Shown here in pieces: positions 14,723 through 21,829 of a DNA stretch of 26,211 nucleotides (positions are counted from its first letter, which is position 1; each line of letters begins with the position of its first letter). The notes under the pieces are model-generated. The model saw nothing but the letters and a program-made list of their open reading frames with translations, made no database searches and was not told where the DNA came from. The position numbers were made by a program, and so were the translations under genes. The DNA comes from Candidatus Thorarchaeota archaeon MP11T_1 (GTDB taxonomy: Archaea > Asgardarchaeota > Thorarchaeia > Thorarchaeales > Thorarchaeaceae), in contig PJET01000012.1 of the NCBI GenBank assembly GCA_002825515.1, positions 1 through 26,211 of the forward strand, given 5' to 3'.

Positions 14723-15040
14723 CTAGTTAAGTCCTGCGTCTGGGCTCTTGCTCCAATTTGTGGATAATTCAAATGGATTATTACGATTTTGAACCATCAT
14801 CTTCATCTGCTGAAGACTATTCTGCGCTTCCTCGGGCAATCTCTGAATCTCCCAAGAATACATCATCCGAAGACCAACTTTTCCCTCCCGATCTGTAAAT
14901 GCGCAAATGGTTCCGCATACCATACAAACAGTCGCATCCCCTTCCGCAGGTGCTCGATCCGCATTCGGACTTACCGCTGCCCGTAATTCCGACTTGCATT
15001 GCGGACATTTTGGCGGTTCCAAAAACCGTACTGATTTCAT
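14723..15040 (-). CDS. Zinc-ribbon protein, paralogue B
   Basis: A 105-aa protein with CPQCKSEL (about 12-19) and GDATVCMVCGTICAFTD (about 35-51). The spacing, the GD-x-x-VC motif and the C-terminal helix (LPEEAQNSLQQMKMMVQN) match the protein at 13782-14060. It carries about 12 extra C-terminal residues. AGGG precedes the ATG. It is the first gene after a 106-base gap. Confidence 0.8.
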   Translation of the reverse strand: MKSVRFLEPPKCPQCKSELRAAVSPNADRAPAEGDATVCMVCGTICAFTDREGKVGLRMMYSWEIQRLPEEAQNSLQQMKMMVQNRNNPFELSTNWSKSPDAGLN

Positions 15041-15146
15041 GTAATTACCCTATCTCGCCGGTCCAATGTAAGGGATCGGCGCTGAGAACGCGGCCACGGT
15101 ACACGAAAACCGGCTCGGAGTCAAGTTCGCTTCACCAACCGGTCAG
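15041..15146 (-). promoter_or_regulatory. Gene-free gap, possible weak promoter
   Basis: This 106-base gap is among the largest in the window. On the minus strand TTGACT (15124-15119) lies 17 bases before TACCGT (15101-15096), a fair -35 with a poor -10. CCGGT or ACCGG recurs several times in the gap. A promoter for the membrane and zinc-ribbon genes downstream is plausible but unproven. Confidence 0.3.
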
Positions 15147-15995
15147 TCAGTCGAATAATTCCTCAACCTTTTTTGGTAGTTCCCAAATATCCCCGCGACG
15201 AATTCTGCCACCTGGACCTAGCACACTGAAAGACTTAATCTCACCCATATTCTCTATCGCAAACTTCCAGATGATATTTAACTTGGCCTGGCTCCAGTTC
15301 TCATCTTCGGCAATCAAACGATTGTGCTCAACACGAACACCAGCAACTCGCCACCATGGTGCTTTTTGGAACAGCTTATCTATTCTCTCAGGAAGATCCC
15401 AAATCTTACCTCGGGCAACCTCATTATCCCCCTCAAGTTCGTACTTCTCCCACCCCTCAGCCTCAATATTGCTCAAGATGAACTTCCAGAGAACATCTAA
15501 ATGTTTCTGAGTCCACACGGGTGATTGAATTAGAAGTGTGTCCCCTTGTCCCCAGATCCGAATACCACCATACTTCTTGGCATAGTAATCATTGATATCA
15601 GCATCCCCTGACATCATCGCCATGAATTCTTCGTCTACTCCCGTCTCTGTCATCAACCGATTTAGCCAATCTGCCCATTCAGGCTGCTCAAAACGATGTT
15701 TCCACATCACACCTATTTGGTGACGCATATCGGAATCGGCTGGTAATTGAAAGTCAGGCGGTGGATTGTTGTTGACCCAATCGATAACCCCAGCATCTTG
15801 CATAAGACGCTCAATAGCAAATGCCTGGTGATAACTCTTTCCCCTGGATTTCAACTCGTCAAATGATCCGTCTAGGTACAACCAGCCCCGAAGCCCTGTG
15901 AACTGGGAAGTTTTTTCTAACAAAGCACCAAAGGCAGCGCGTTTCTCCAGCACTGATAAGGCAAATTCCCTAAATCTATCCATGAATTCATACAA
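15147..15995 (-). CDS. Hypothetical protein with internal duplication
   Basis: A 282-aa soluble protein. Residues about 145-209 and 217-281 are two copies of one unit, sharing W-x-x-x-K/H-L-x-x-x-WKF near the middle, then RGKIWDLPERIDKLF versus RGDIWELPKKVEELF at the end. A weaker echo (ERLMQDAGV at 62-70, NRLMTETGV at 112-120) precedes them. No family recognised; a binding role for the repeats is likely. It has no clear Shine-Dalgarno. It starts 36 bases from the divergent beta-helix gene. Confidence 0.8.
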   Translation of the reverse strand: MYEFMDRFREFALSVLEKRAAFGALLEKTSQFTGLRGWLYLDGSFDELKSRGKSYHQAFAIERLMQDAGVIDWVNNNPPPDFQLPADSDMRHQIGVMWKHRFEQPEWADWLNRLMTETGVDEEFMAMMSGDADINDYYAKKYGGIRIWGQGDTLLIQSPVWTQKHLDVLWKFILSNIEAEGWEKYELEGDNEVARGKIWDLPERIDKLFQKAPWWRVAGVRVEHNRLIAEDENWSQAKLNIIWKFAIENMGEIKSFSVLGPGGRIRRGDIWELPKKVEELFD

Positions 15996-16031
15996 AACAA
16001 TTGCTAGTCCGGCATTGTTGTAGAGGAACCC

Positions 16032-17150
16032 ATGAATAAACTGCTTATTATTCTCATAGCAATTCTAGCATTATCCCTACCTAGTTGTAGGAAAAATAAA
16101 GATCCGAAAGGAGACCAAATCCAACCAGGAGACCAAGGAACTGAACTTTGGACCCCAACTTTCCAACCCCCTCCAGAACCCCTCGAATGTACCGAGCTGC
16201 AAATCAATTCCATTCTCGCCAATACTACGGCGGCACTCATAATTGACTGTAACGCTACCCTCGAACCTAATCAGACCATTACTAGAAAACTCATTTTTCA
16301 AGGCGCTCGCTCCTCAGGAGTTACATTCAATTGTAATGATAGCACCATTGGTCAACCTAATGACAATATCCTGGATATCATCGAAATCCGTTCAAACCAA
16401 ACGACAAATGGAACTTGGACCCCTGTCCACGATGTTACTATCCGCAATTGTACAGTTAATGGCGGTATCCGTGTCTGGGGTAAAGGTAAAAATGGGAGCG
16501 CAGAGACCTTCTTGGAATCTTCACATTCTCTACAACATGTCACGAATACTAGAAATAGCGCACCATATCACGTCGTTCTGGAAAACTTAGCCATTGCCGC
16601 GAATGATAGAATCCCCGTATACTTTGCCCCTGGTGTTCACCATTCCGCACTTATCGAATCTAATCTGTCAGGAAAATCACCCCTCCTGTATCTAGATGCT
16701 GAATCCTTTGGTAATAATATCGAAGGTAACATATTTAGTGGTGCTGTTACCAGAGAAGCTATAGCTATCGACGGCTCTGCCTCTAACGTCATCCGTGATA
16801 ATTCGTTAGTCGATCTTACAAATGGCGGTATTTACTTGTACCGTAATTGTGGAGAAGATGGGGTGATTCGCCACACTACGCCCAGTAATAACGAAATTAG
16901 TGGTAACGATATTATGCATGGAAATGGCATTTGGCCGTTTAATACCAATGCTGGAATCTACCTCGGCGCAAGAGATGGTTCCAGTGGATATTGTAACGAT
17001 GATGCTGGATATGATTACGGTTCAAGTATCTCAGATCAAGACCATGCTAGATTCAATCTCGTCTCTGAAAATGAATTATGGGGCTGTACAATCGAAACGG
17101 GCAACCGGACTAACCATTCTAATGTGGTCGAGAATAATACGATCCATTAG
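16032..17150 (+). CDS. Right-handed beta-helix lipoprotein
   Basis: The only plus-strand gene. It encodes 372 aa with a basic N-terminus, a hydrophobic core and a lipobox-like SLPSC (C19), so a lipoprotein is likely, although Pro before Ser is not typical. The rest is rich in Asn with repeated turns such as NIEGNIFSGAVTREAIAIDG, SNVIRDNSLVDL, GGIYLYRNCGE and NNEISGNDI, the pattern of parallel beta-helix proteins (NosD/pectate-lyase-like). I recall secreted beta-helix proteins of marine gammaproteobacteria with very similar GVIRH and GYDYGSSI segments. Carbohydrate binding or cleavage is typical for the fold, but no catalytic residue can be named. AGAGGA precedes the ATG. The stop overlaps that of a minus-strand gene. 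Confidence 0.85.
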   Translation: MNKLLIILIAILALSLPSCRKNKDPKGDQIQPGDQGTELWTPTFQPPPEPLECTELQINSILANTTAALIIDCNATLEPNQTITRKLIFQGARSSGVTFNCNDSTIGQPNDNILDIIEIRSNQTTNGTWTPVHDVTIRNCTVNGGIRVWGKGKNGSAETFLESSHSLQHVTNTRNSAPYHVVLENLAIAANDRIPVYFAPGVHHSALIESNLSGKSPLLYLDAESFGNNIEGNIFSGAVTREAIAIDGSASNVIRDNSLVDLTNGGIYLYRNCGEDGVIRHTTPSNNEISGNDIMHGNGIWPFNTNAGIYLGARDGSSGYCNDDAGYDYGSSISDQDHARFNLVSENELWGCTIETGNRTNHSNVVENNTIH

Positions 17151-17383
17151 TCATCCCCACAATCACAGTCAAAATCGTCATAAACAGGCTCTGCCGATGG
17201 AACTAAATCTGCCACAATCTCTGAAGGAGTGTAATCTAGCTCTGTATGACTACGCTTGACATACCGAACATTCTTGCGCTGAGCATTGTCTATTTCCCGG
17301 TCCTGGAGAGCTAGTAGAATACCGAATCCTACCGCAAGTAACACAATAACCGCTACCGCCACGAGTATGATGAAAAGACTCAT
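17147..17383 (-). CDS. Small single-pass membrane protein with Cys/Asp tail
   Basis: A 78-aa protein with an N-terminal membrane helix (about residues 2-26), a charged middle and a very acidic end, YDDFDCDCGDD, that might bind metal. ATG 17383 overlaps the upstream stop (ATGA). Its stop overlaps the stop of the convergent plus-strand gene by four bases, leaving no room for a terminator between them. Confidence 0.75.
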   Translation of the reverse strand: MSLFIILVAVAVIVLLAVGFGILLALQDREIDNAQRKNVRYVKRSHTELDYTPSEIVADLVPSAEPVYDDFDCDCGDD

Positions 17384-17640
17384 GCCGCTTCCTCCGCTTT
17401 GTTCTTCCAGAAAGCATCCATTATAACGGTACACTCAGGACAAAGATCCTTCTCCTGTCCTTGATGCCGGACTACAGTCCAGTCCTTAGGAACCTCAGGT
17501 ACCGGCTTAGGAGGCGCAAAGTGTATCTCATAATTAGGATCTTGACGCGGAAGACAATGTTCAATACGTTCCGGTCTCTTACCCACTTCAACTATCGCTC
17601 CACACCTATCACACGTTATTCTAAATAGATTTTGTCTCAT
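17380..17640 (-). CDS. Zinc-ribbon protein
   Basis: An 86-aa protein with CDRCGAIVEVGKRPE and, after a Pro-rich linker (APPKPVPEVPKDW), CPEC: a split four-Cys site. ATG 17640 has GAGGAGG about ten bases upstream; an ATG at 17658 is less likely. It overlaps the Tad2-like gene by 20 bases. Function unknown. Confidence 0.78.
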   Translation of the reverse strand: MRQNLFRITCDRCGAIVEVGKRPERIEHCLPRQDPNYEIHFAPPKPVPEVPKDWTVVRHQGQEKDLCPECTVIMDAFWKNKAEEAA

Positions 17641-17869
17641 GGATGACAACCTCCTCATGTGCAGACCCTCCACAAATCTCCCAATCACTGGCTAAAAAAT
17701 CTTTGTTTTCCAATGCCGCACCTATATCACGACGAATTGGACCTGTCCAGCTAGGATCCACCCACTCAAACTCACCGTCAAATAACATTACTGCCTGACT
17801 ATGATGCCAACTACGACGGCGTATTACGGCCCCCTCACGAGCCTTGCATATCACAGCTTCGTATGTCAT
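17621..17869 (-). CDS. DUF2829/Tad2-like protein
   Basis: An 82-aa protein with the short DUF2829 pattern: MTYEAVICKAREGAVIRRRS with W21 following, a variable middle, and a closing DFLASDWEIC. Some DUF2829 members, named Tad2, bind the cyclic ADP-ribose signal of the Thoeris defence system and block it. Length fits (Tad2 proteins are about 90 aa). The middle is more diverged than usual, so the family call is moderate and the anti-Thoeris role is inferred. ATG 17869 follows GGAG by six bases; upstream in-frame codons lack a site. Confidence 0.6.
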   Translation of the reverse strand: MTYEAVICKAREGAVIRRRSWHHSQAVMLFDGEFEWVDPSWTGPIRRDIGAALENKDFLASDWEICGGSAHEEVVIHETKSI

Positions 17870-17939
17870 ATTTCTCCAACTCAATACTAATAGTCTTAAT
17901 CACATCCAAATAAGCTATATGCTTTGGTACCCGCGCCAC
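17835..17939 (-). CDS. Possible small protein upstream of the Tad2-like gene
   Basis: A GTG-initiated frame of 34 codons (VARVPKHIAYLDVIKTISIE onward) covers most of a 73-base gap and overlaps the next gene by 35 bases. The sequence looks protein-like, but no ribosome-binding site is evident before the GTG, so it may be a chance frame. Confidence 0.3.
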   Translation of the reverse strand: MARVPKHIAYLDVIKTISIELEKYDIRSCDMQGS

Positions 17940-17957
17940 TCTAGAGTCTCTGGAAAT

Positions 17958-18593
17958 TCAGATTTTGCGTCCATTTCTCAACCTCTTGGCGCTCTCTTGT
18001 AGTATCTTCACAATTCCCGCCTCGTACCCCTTTACTTTCCAAACCCGATCATGCCACTTATCGAATATCTTCGATACAGAAGGGTGTCGGTAACACTGGT
18101 CTGCCGCCGTGTCTATTTCTTTGACGGAATGGAAATCACGTTTCCATAAAAGCAAAACTAACGCCGTGGCTGGTACCAATTCTTCCGCCCAACGCATAAC
18201 AAAATGCATATCCTCGAATGTATAGTTTGTAAAAGGAGGAATCTCGTTGAGCCGTGTAATGATATTCGCGAAAGCTCTGACTTTCTGCTCTGACGTAAAC
18301 AGATTCTCAACCTCATCTCTGCGGTATTCCAGAGGACTTCGCGTCGAGAACATCCGCGGCTTCGTTTGATCACCACCTTTTCGAAAAGCATCATCAAGCT
18401 GATTCATCAGAAACTTGGCATTCTCTATTCCCTGACGACTCAGGAACTTCCATCCGTACTCCTCGAAGTATTGGACGTGATCGTCATCTGCCAGACCATC
18501 CAAATCCCCATGATCGAATGCTTTAGCTACTCCTGGCAGTCCGAGCGCAGCGGCTACAGCCGCTAGCCCTTTGAAAAAATCTCTTCGTTTCAT
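17958..18593 (-). CDS. Twin-arginine-leader protein with a tail-fibre-like motif
   Basis: A 211-aa protein starting MKRRDFFKGLAAVAAALGLP and then a likely AKA cleavage site (22-25): a good Tat signal with RRDFFK. Directly after it lies DHGDLDGLADDDHVQYF, closely like the H-x-x-L-x-x-L-x-DDDHxQY segment common in phage tail fibres. The remainder is helical and charged with WKRDFHSVKEIDTAAD and HDRVWKVKG. No full domain is recognised. GAGGG precedes the ATG, which overlaps the upstream stop. Export to the periplasm is expected if the leader is functional. Confidence 0.78.
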   Translation of the reverse strand: MKRRDFFKGLAAVAAALGLPGVAKAFDHGDLDGLADDDHVQYFEEYGWKFLSRQGIENAKFLMNQLDDAFRKGGDQTKPRMFSTRSPLEYRRDEVENLFTSEQKVRAFANIITRLNEIPPFTNYTFEDMHFVMRWAEELVPATALVLLLWKRDFHSVKEIDTAADQCYRHPSVSKIFDKWHDRVWKVKGYEAGIVKILQESAKRLRNGRKI

Positions 18594-18835
18594 ATCGCCC
18601 TCAGTATCCTTGGCTTGTACCCCGTCATCTTCTCAGCTTTCTTGAATGCCATTCGCCGCGCATCATAGCCATCCGTGTAGCCCTGATTATATCCGTCACG
18701 AATGTGCTCCTTTTCATTGCGCTCGAATTCAATACGAACAGTTTTGATACTTGCTGCATCCATCCACCCCCGAATGTACGCTTGATACATCTCCCCGGCT
18801 TCAACTTTGGTCAATTTTGGGTATTTTGATGCCAT
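18590..18835 (-). CDS. Conserved hypothetical phage-type protein
   Basis: An 81-aa protein with two similar helical pieces, AYIRGWMDAASI and GYNQGYTDGYDARRMAF, both of G-x-x-DG/DA type, a pattern seen in small phage proteins of unknown role. Basic and soluble. The start site is weak; the gene overlaps its upstream neighbour by 35 bases. Confidence 0.75.
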   Translation of the reverse strand: MASKYPKLTKVEAGEMYQAYIRGWMDAASIKTVRIEFERNEKEHIRDGYNQGYTDGYDARRMAFKKAEKMTGYKPRILRAI

Positions 18836-19448
18836 TTTCTACTGCCCTCAATGTCACAACACTAGCCCGTAAAGGACATCTTTGCGGTAAAACATTTCCA
18901 CCTAAAGCAACCTCCTTTTCCTCGTCTGTTAACAAACAAGTAGGTCCCCCATCATACGGATGTTGTCCACAACAAGGACATTCGTCGCAGTTCCTTACAG
19001 CGATGTCTAGATGTATAGATTTCCGCTTCCGCTCGTGATGCTTCTTGATGACATCCCAGTTAGTGAGTACCGGCTCTTCTTGCTTCTTCTGAGCTTCCCA
19101 ATACTCCAGATAATGCTGAACTTCTTTGTCAATATCAAATTCCACTTTTTGGAGATAGGAAACAAATCCCTTCAGGATTATCCCCGACATGTCATCAGCA
19201 TGCCATAATCCTAACGAAACAAAATACTCATACAGCGGCCCGCGCTGGCTCCATAAACCCCAGTTGTTCCGTATCCAACGCCCAATTCCATGATGAGCAA
19301 GACTAACAACCCTCTCTATAGGACTGTTCTTGACATGGCTTAGTTCCTCAGGACATAAACGCTTGTGTAAATCTAAATATGCCGCTTCTAAACTCTCCGG
19401 AATTTCCGGATCATCCAATCCCGCAATCTTTACTTCATATTCTTCCAT
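18801..19448 (-). CDS. DUF6794-like protein fused to a Cys-rich C-terminus
   Basis: A 215-aa protein. Residues about 15-100 follow the DUF6794 pattern: PESLEAAYLDLHKRL, then SLAHHGIGRWIRNNWGLW and LWHADDMSGIILKGFVSYL. The function of that domain is unknown to me. The C-terminal part has CDECPCCGQHPYDGGPTC and a later Cys, a probable zinc site not usual for the domain, so this looks like a fusion. No membrane segment. The start is one base after the stop of the preceding frame. Confidence 0.75.
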   Translation of the reverse strand: MEEYEVKIAGLDDPEIPESLEAAYLDLHKRLCPEELSHVKNSPIERVVSLAHHGIGRWIRNNWGLWSQRGPLYEYFVSLGLWHADDMSGIILKGFVSYLQKVEFDIDKEVQHYLEYWEAQKKQEEPVLTNWDVIKKHHERKRKSIHLDIAVRNCDECPCCGQHPYDGGPTCLLTDEEKEVALGGNVLPQRCPLRASVVTLRAVENGIKIPKIDQS

Positions 19449-19449
19449 G

Positions 19450-19668
19450 TTAACCCGGTCCAGTGTTAGAGGTTCCTGGGTGAGTAATCCACCAGATGTA
19501 TAGGATGTCGTAGATACAATCGCGCACTATGATGTATACACTGCGCCTGAACCACTTTAGCCGTGACCTGATTCTGATTCGCGGTTGGACCGGCTTATAT
19601 CGCCAGCCACGTCCACGCTTCCATGCATTTTGCACGGAAAGTGATCTTGGTAATGGTCGTACTCCCAC
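19450..19668 (-). CDS. Basic hypothetical protein
   Basis: A 72-aa GTG-initiated frame exactly filling the space between its neighbours: the GTG overlaps the upstream stop (TAGTG) and the stop is one base before the next ATG. It is strongly basic (KRGRGWRYKPVQPRIRIRSR) with a moderately hydrophobic segment near the C-terminus. Position supports it; composition does not settle it. Confidence 0.6.
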   Translation of the reverse strand: MGVRPLPRSLSVQNAWKRGRGWRYKPVQPRIRIRSRLKWFRRSVYIIVRDCIYDILYIWWITHPGTSNTGPG

Positions 19669-19787
19669 TACATTACCCAGCCAATGTAATACCCCGCCGC
19701 TATTCCCATTCCTAAAACTAACAAAAGAATAAGGAATATTGCCAACTTGATGAATTGTATTGAATGATACTCTGGGCCTGCACTCAT
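19668..19787 (-). CDS. 39-residue single-pass membrane protein
   Basis: A very short gene with an excellent GAGGAGG site just upstream of ATG 19787. It encodes a short polar start and one membrane helix (about residues 13-35, FIKLAIFLILLLVLGMGIAA). It overlaps the upstream stop as ATGA and the downstream GTG, as elsewhere in this gene train. No family recognised. Confidence 0.8.
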   Translation of the reverse strand: MSAGPEYHSIQFIKLAIFLILLLVLGMGIAAGYYIGWVM

Positions 19788-19984
19788 ATCACCCTCCTCA
19801 TCAATCGATACCCTGCGTAAATTGCCCGGAATATCTTATCAAGACCCTCCGCTATCACTAATCCGGGCCATAATAGGTAGTATAAAAATGGTACCGGCCT
19901 ACCCTGACCCTCCTCTTTATCAGCAAGCTGCATCGCCCACGCAGCCCCAAACCACATCAATATTGCCACTGCATATGTAAGCAT
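19784..19984 (-). CDS. Small membrane protein
   Basis: A 66-aa protein with one N-terminal membrane helix (about residues 2-19), an exposed charged loop, and a second weaker hydrophobic segment (VPFLYYLLWPGLVIAEGL) before a basic end. ATG 19984 overlaps the previous stop (TGATG). No family recognised. Confidence 0.75.
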   Translation of the reverse strand: MLTYAVAILMWFGAAWAMQLADKEEGQGRPVPFLYYLLWPGLVIAEGLDKIFRAIYAGYRLMRRVI

Positions 19985-20373
19985 CACGAACTCACATATA
20001 AACTGATCGTTCTCTTGTTATGATTGATGCGCACTCCGCTGATCGCTAGATCGCCAATGTCATGACCCCAAATTCCCCAGCGCCCAGCACAATCATCACC
20101 CTTGCGCCGCATGTCACGATCCTCTTGGTCGTACATTCTCTGATACGCTTTCACGATCTTCGTCATCAATCCGGCAAAACCTAACCCATTCTTGCCTGTG
20201 CGAATCTTAGCCCGGAATGGATTAGACACAGGATAATCAATCGTTAACTCATATTCTTGGTTCCTTGGTAACCAAAAATCACCCCCAGAAAAATTCCAGG
20301 TGTCTACGTGAACATTGCACCAAATCGACTGCGTAGCTTTGACTGGTACTCGAACACTCTTTCTCGCCGCCAT
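19984..20373 (-). CDS. Hypothetical protein
   Basis: A 129-aa protein, basic at the N-terminus. Segments RAKIRTGKNGLGFAGLMTKI, a following AYQRMYDQE helix and GIWGHDIGDLAISGVRINH give the impression of a conserved small fold, possibly seen in other phages, but no family can be named. GGAGG precedes the ATG. A 50-base gap separates it from the upstream gene. Confidence 0.75.
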   Translation of the reverse strand: MAARKSVRVPVKATQSIWCNVHVDTWNFSGGDFWLPRNQEYELTIDYPVSNPFRAKIRTGKNGLGFAGLMTKIVKAYQRMYDQEDRDMRRKGDDCAGRWGIWGHDIGDLAISGVRINHNKRTISLYVSS

Positions 20374-20423
20374 GATAACCTCCTAGCCAATCCGTGATGC
20401 ATCCGCAACCAGCACATTCTGTT

Positions 20424-20747
20424 TTATCTCCACCATGAACGATGTTGCGATCTCCTGTATTCACTCAGTAGCCAATTCTTGAACTCTTTACGCATGTTGC
20501 GCTTGATTCCTAGTACCGTCCACGTTTTCTGCGAGCCTAGAACCTTTCGCCTACCACTAGAACTAATCCCTATCGGCTCTGCATTATGATGCTCCAGTTC
20601 AGCTTTGACCGCTGCCAAGGCTTCTTTATAAACAGCACAATCTACTGTGTAGTCAAATCCGAGAATAGATGGCCCTCCACATCGGATATCCACAGGATCA
20701 TTACGACATAAATCTACCGCAATTGTCCGCACAAACTTGGCTTTCAT
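20424..20747 (-). CDS. Hypothetical protein
   Basis: A 107-aa basic protein with two or three scattered Cys and a C-terminal Arg/Trp patch (YRRSQHRSWWR). A GAGG site precedes the ATG, and the start overlaps the upstream stop. No family recognised. Confidence 0.72.
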   Translation of the reverse strand: MKAKFVRTIAVDLCRNDPVDIRCGGPSILGFDYTVDCAVYKEALAAVKAELEHHNAEPIGISSSGRRKVLGSQKTWTVLGIKRNMRKEFKNWLLSEYRRSQHRSWWR

Positions 20748-20983
20748 TTCTTTCCTCGTTTCTTCTCTTTCTTTTCCCTTCGCTTCGCTACGTCAGCACG
20801 AATCTCCTTCATCCGTGCCTCTGCCGCCCGTACTGCGTCCCTCTCTGCATCATCTGGTATCGAACTTCTCCCAGGATCCATTGCCGCCTTAATGAATCGA
20901 TGTATTTGACCTAACTCCAATGCTTCGTCTACAGTCATCTCCGCTTGTTGCTGTAGATACGCATGTAACTGAAAAATACTCAT
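20744..20983 (-). CDS. Coiled-coil-like charged protein
   Basis: A 79-aa protein that is helical throughout, with a middle rich in Asp/Ala/Arg and a Lys-rich end (AKRREKKEKKRGKK). Two four-base overlaps with its neighbours place it in the train. Function unknown; nucleic-acid contact by the basic tail is possible. Confidence 0.75.
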   Translation of the reverse strand: MSIFQLHAYLQQQAEMTVDEALELGQIHRFIKAAMDPGRSSIPDDAERDAVRAAEARMKEIRADVAKRREKKEKKRGKK

Positions 20984-21222
20984 TGGTATCGCCCCCAGTA
21001 CCGCTCCTCATAATATGGCGGAGGATTGTTACCAGGCCATTCTCTCACTGGTTTTCCTTCAGCTGCCCATTCCTCAATCCACCGGGCACCTGCTTCATAT
21101 GCTCCCTTTTTCATCTCCTCCGTTAATCGCTCCTTCTTTCCGTACCAGTATGCACCAAAATAGAAAAATCCCAGCCAAAACAATGGCTGGATGATCATTA
21201 GAAGTGCAAATGCTACAGCCAT
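20980..21222 (-). CDS. Small membrane protein
   Basis: An 80-aa protein with one long N-terminal membrane segment (about residues 2-26, LLMIIQPLFWLGFFYFGAYW) and an amphipathic, Trp/Tyr-rich tail (PPPYYEERYWGRY). ATG 21222 has AGGTGG about seven bases upstream; the frame is open further up to 21312 inside the arginase-like gene. Confidence 0.75.
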   Translation of the reverse strand: MAVAFALLMIIQPLFWLGFFYFGAYWYGKKERLTEEMKKGAYEAGARWIEEWAAEGKPVREWPGNNPPPYYEERYWGRYQ

Positions 21223-21223
21223 G

Positions 21224-21829
21224 TTAGGCCACCTTTCTGAACGGCGGTTTGATGCTTCGATGCAAACTCTCTTCGTTCCGCCGCCCTCTACGGTATGGTA
21301 TTCCAAATTCATCTATCAATTCGTAGAATACCGATTCGCCTTCCTCACTGCACCACTCAGGACTCAAACATAACCCAATTCCTACACACCACCGCGTGTA
21401 TTTCATCAGATTCAAATCTCGCCCAGGATATTCCGTGTTCACTATACCCCAATCGCTGCCAAAATACCAGCCTCGACTAGACGCGCGCCGAATTCCATGG
21501 TGAGTCCAATTGCAACTCCCATAATAGTCCCTGCGATTCCGTACCCAAATGTACTCCGCTCCCCTCCGCCATCGAACATACGAAACCCAAGTCCCACAGT
21601 TCAGATCTTCAACCGCACTCTCCGATAAATCTGCATGAGCATCTATGTTAATTAACCTGTCTGCTTCGGATTCGTTAACTTCCTTTAACATCTGCTGATG
21701 ATTCATTACCGCAATCATCGGAAGTCCACGATCCTTTCCCTTCTGAAAAACCTTTCTTAACTGATCTAATGTTTTGCTGTTAAATGTTCGCCAAAAGTCT
21801 ATATCGATAGATAAATACGTTCTCATCAT
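21224..21829 (-). CDS. UPF0489/arginase-like metal protein
   Basis: A 201-aa protein resembling the UPF0489 family, which includes peptide arginases that turn Arg into ornithine in ribosomal peptides. Metal-site candidates are D9 and D11 in SIDIDFW, H44 in NHQQM (the family often has HH), and D63-H65-D67 in NIDAHADL, similar to the arginase D-x-H-x-D signature. A segment DLNCGTWVSYVRWRRGAEYI follows. Two ATGs (21829, 21826) fit AGGA. Phage relatives with LNxGTW motifs seem familiar to me, but substrate and activity are unproven. It overlaps the HD-hydrolase gene by four bases. Confidence 0.55.
   Translation of the reverse strand: MMRTYLSIDIDFWRTFNSKTLDQLRKVFQKGKDRGLPMIAVMNHQQMLKEVNESEADRLINIDAHADLSESAVEDLNCGTWVSYVRWRRGAEYIWVRNRRDYYGSCNWTHHGIRRASSRGWYFGSDWGIVNTEYPGRDLNLMKYTRWCVGIGLCLSPEWCSEEGESVFYELIDEFGIPYRRGRRNEESLHRSIKPPFRKVA

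Noticed and set aside
14899..15510. Plus-strand frame of 203 codons
   Set aside because: It is antisense to two well-supported genes and is Pro/Ser-rich, typical of an antisense shadow.
19529..19732. Plus-strand frame in the sparse 19.45-19.79 kb stretch
   Set aside because: Two minus-strand frames fill the stretch with coupled starts and one strong ribosome-binding site.
20279..20464. Cys-rich minus-strand frame (ECAGCGC) spanning a 50-base gap
   Set aside because: It overlaps the downstream gene by 95 bases and the upstream gene by 41. The zinc-like motif is suggestive, but the C-terminal half looks like a shadow.
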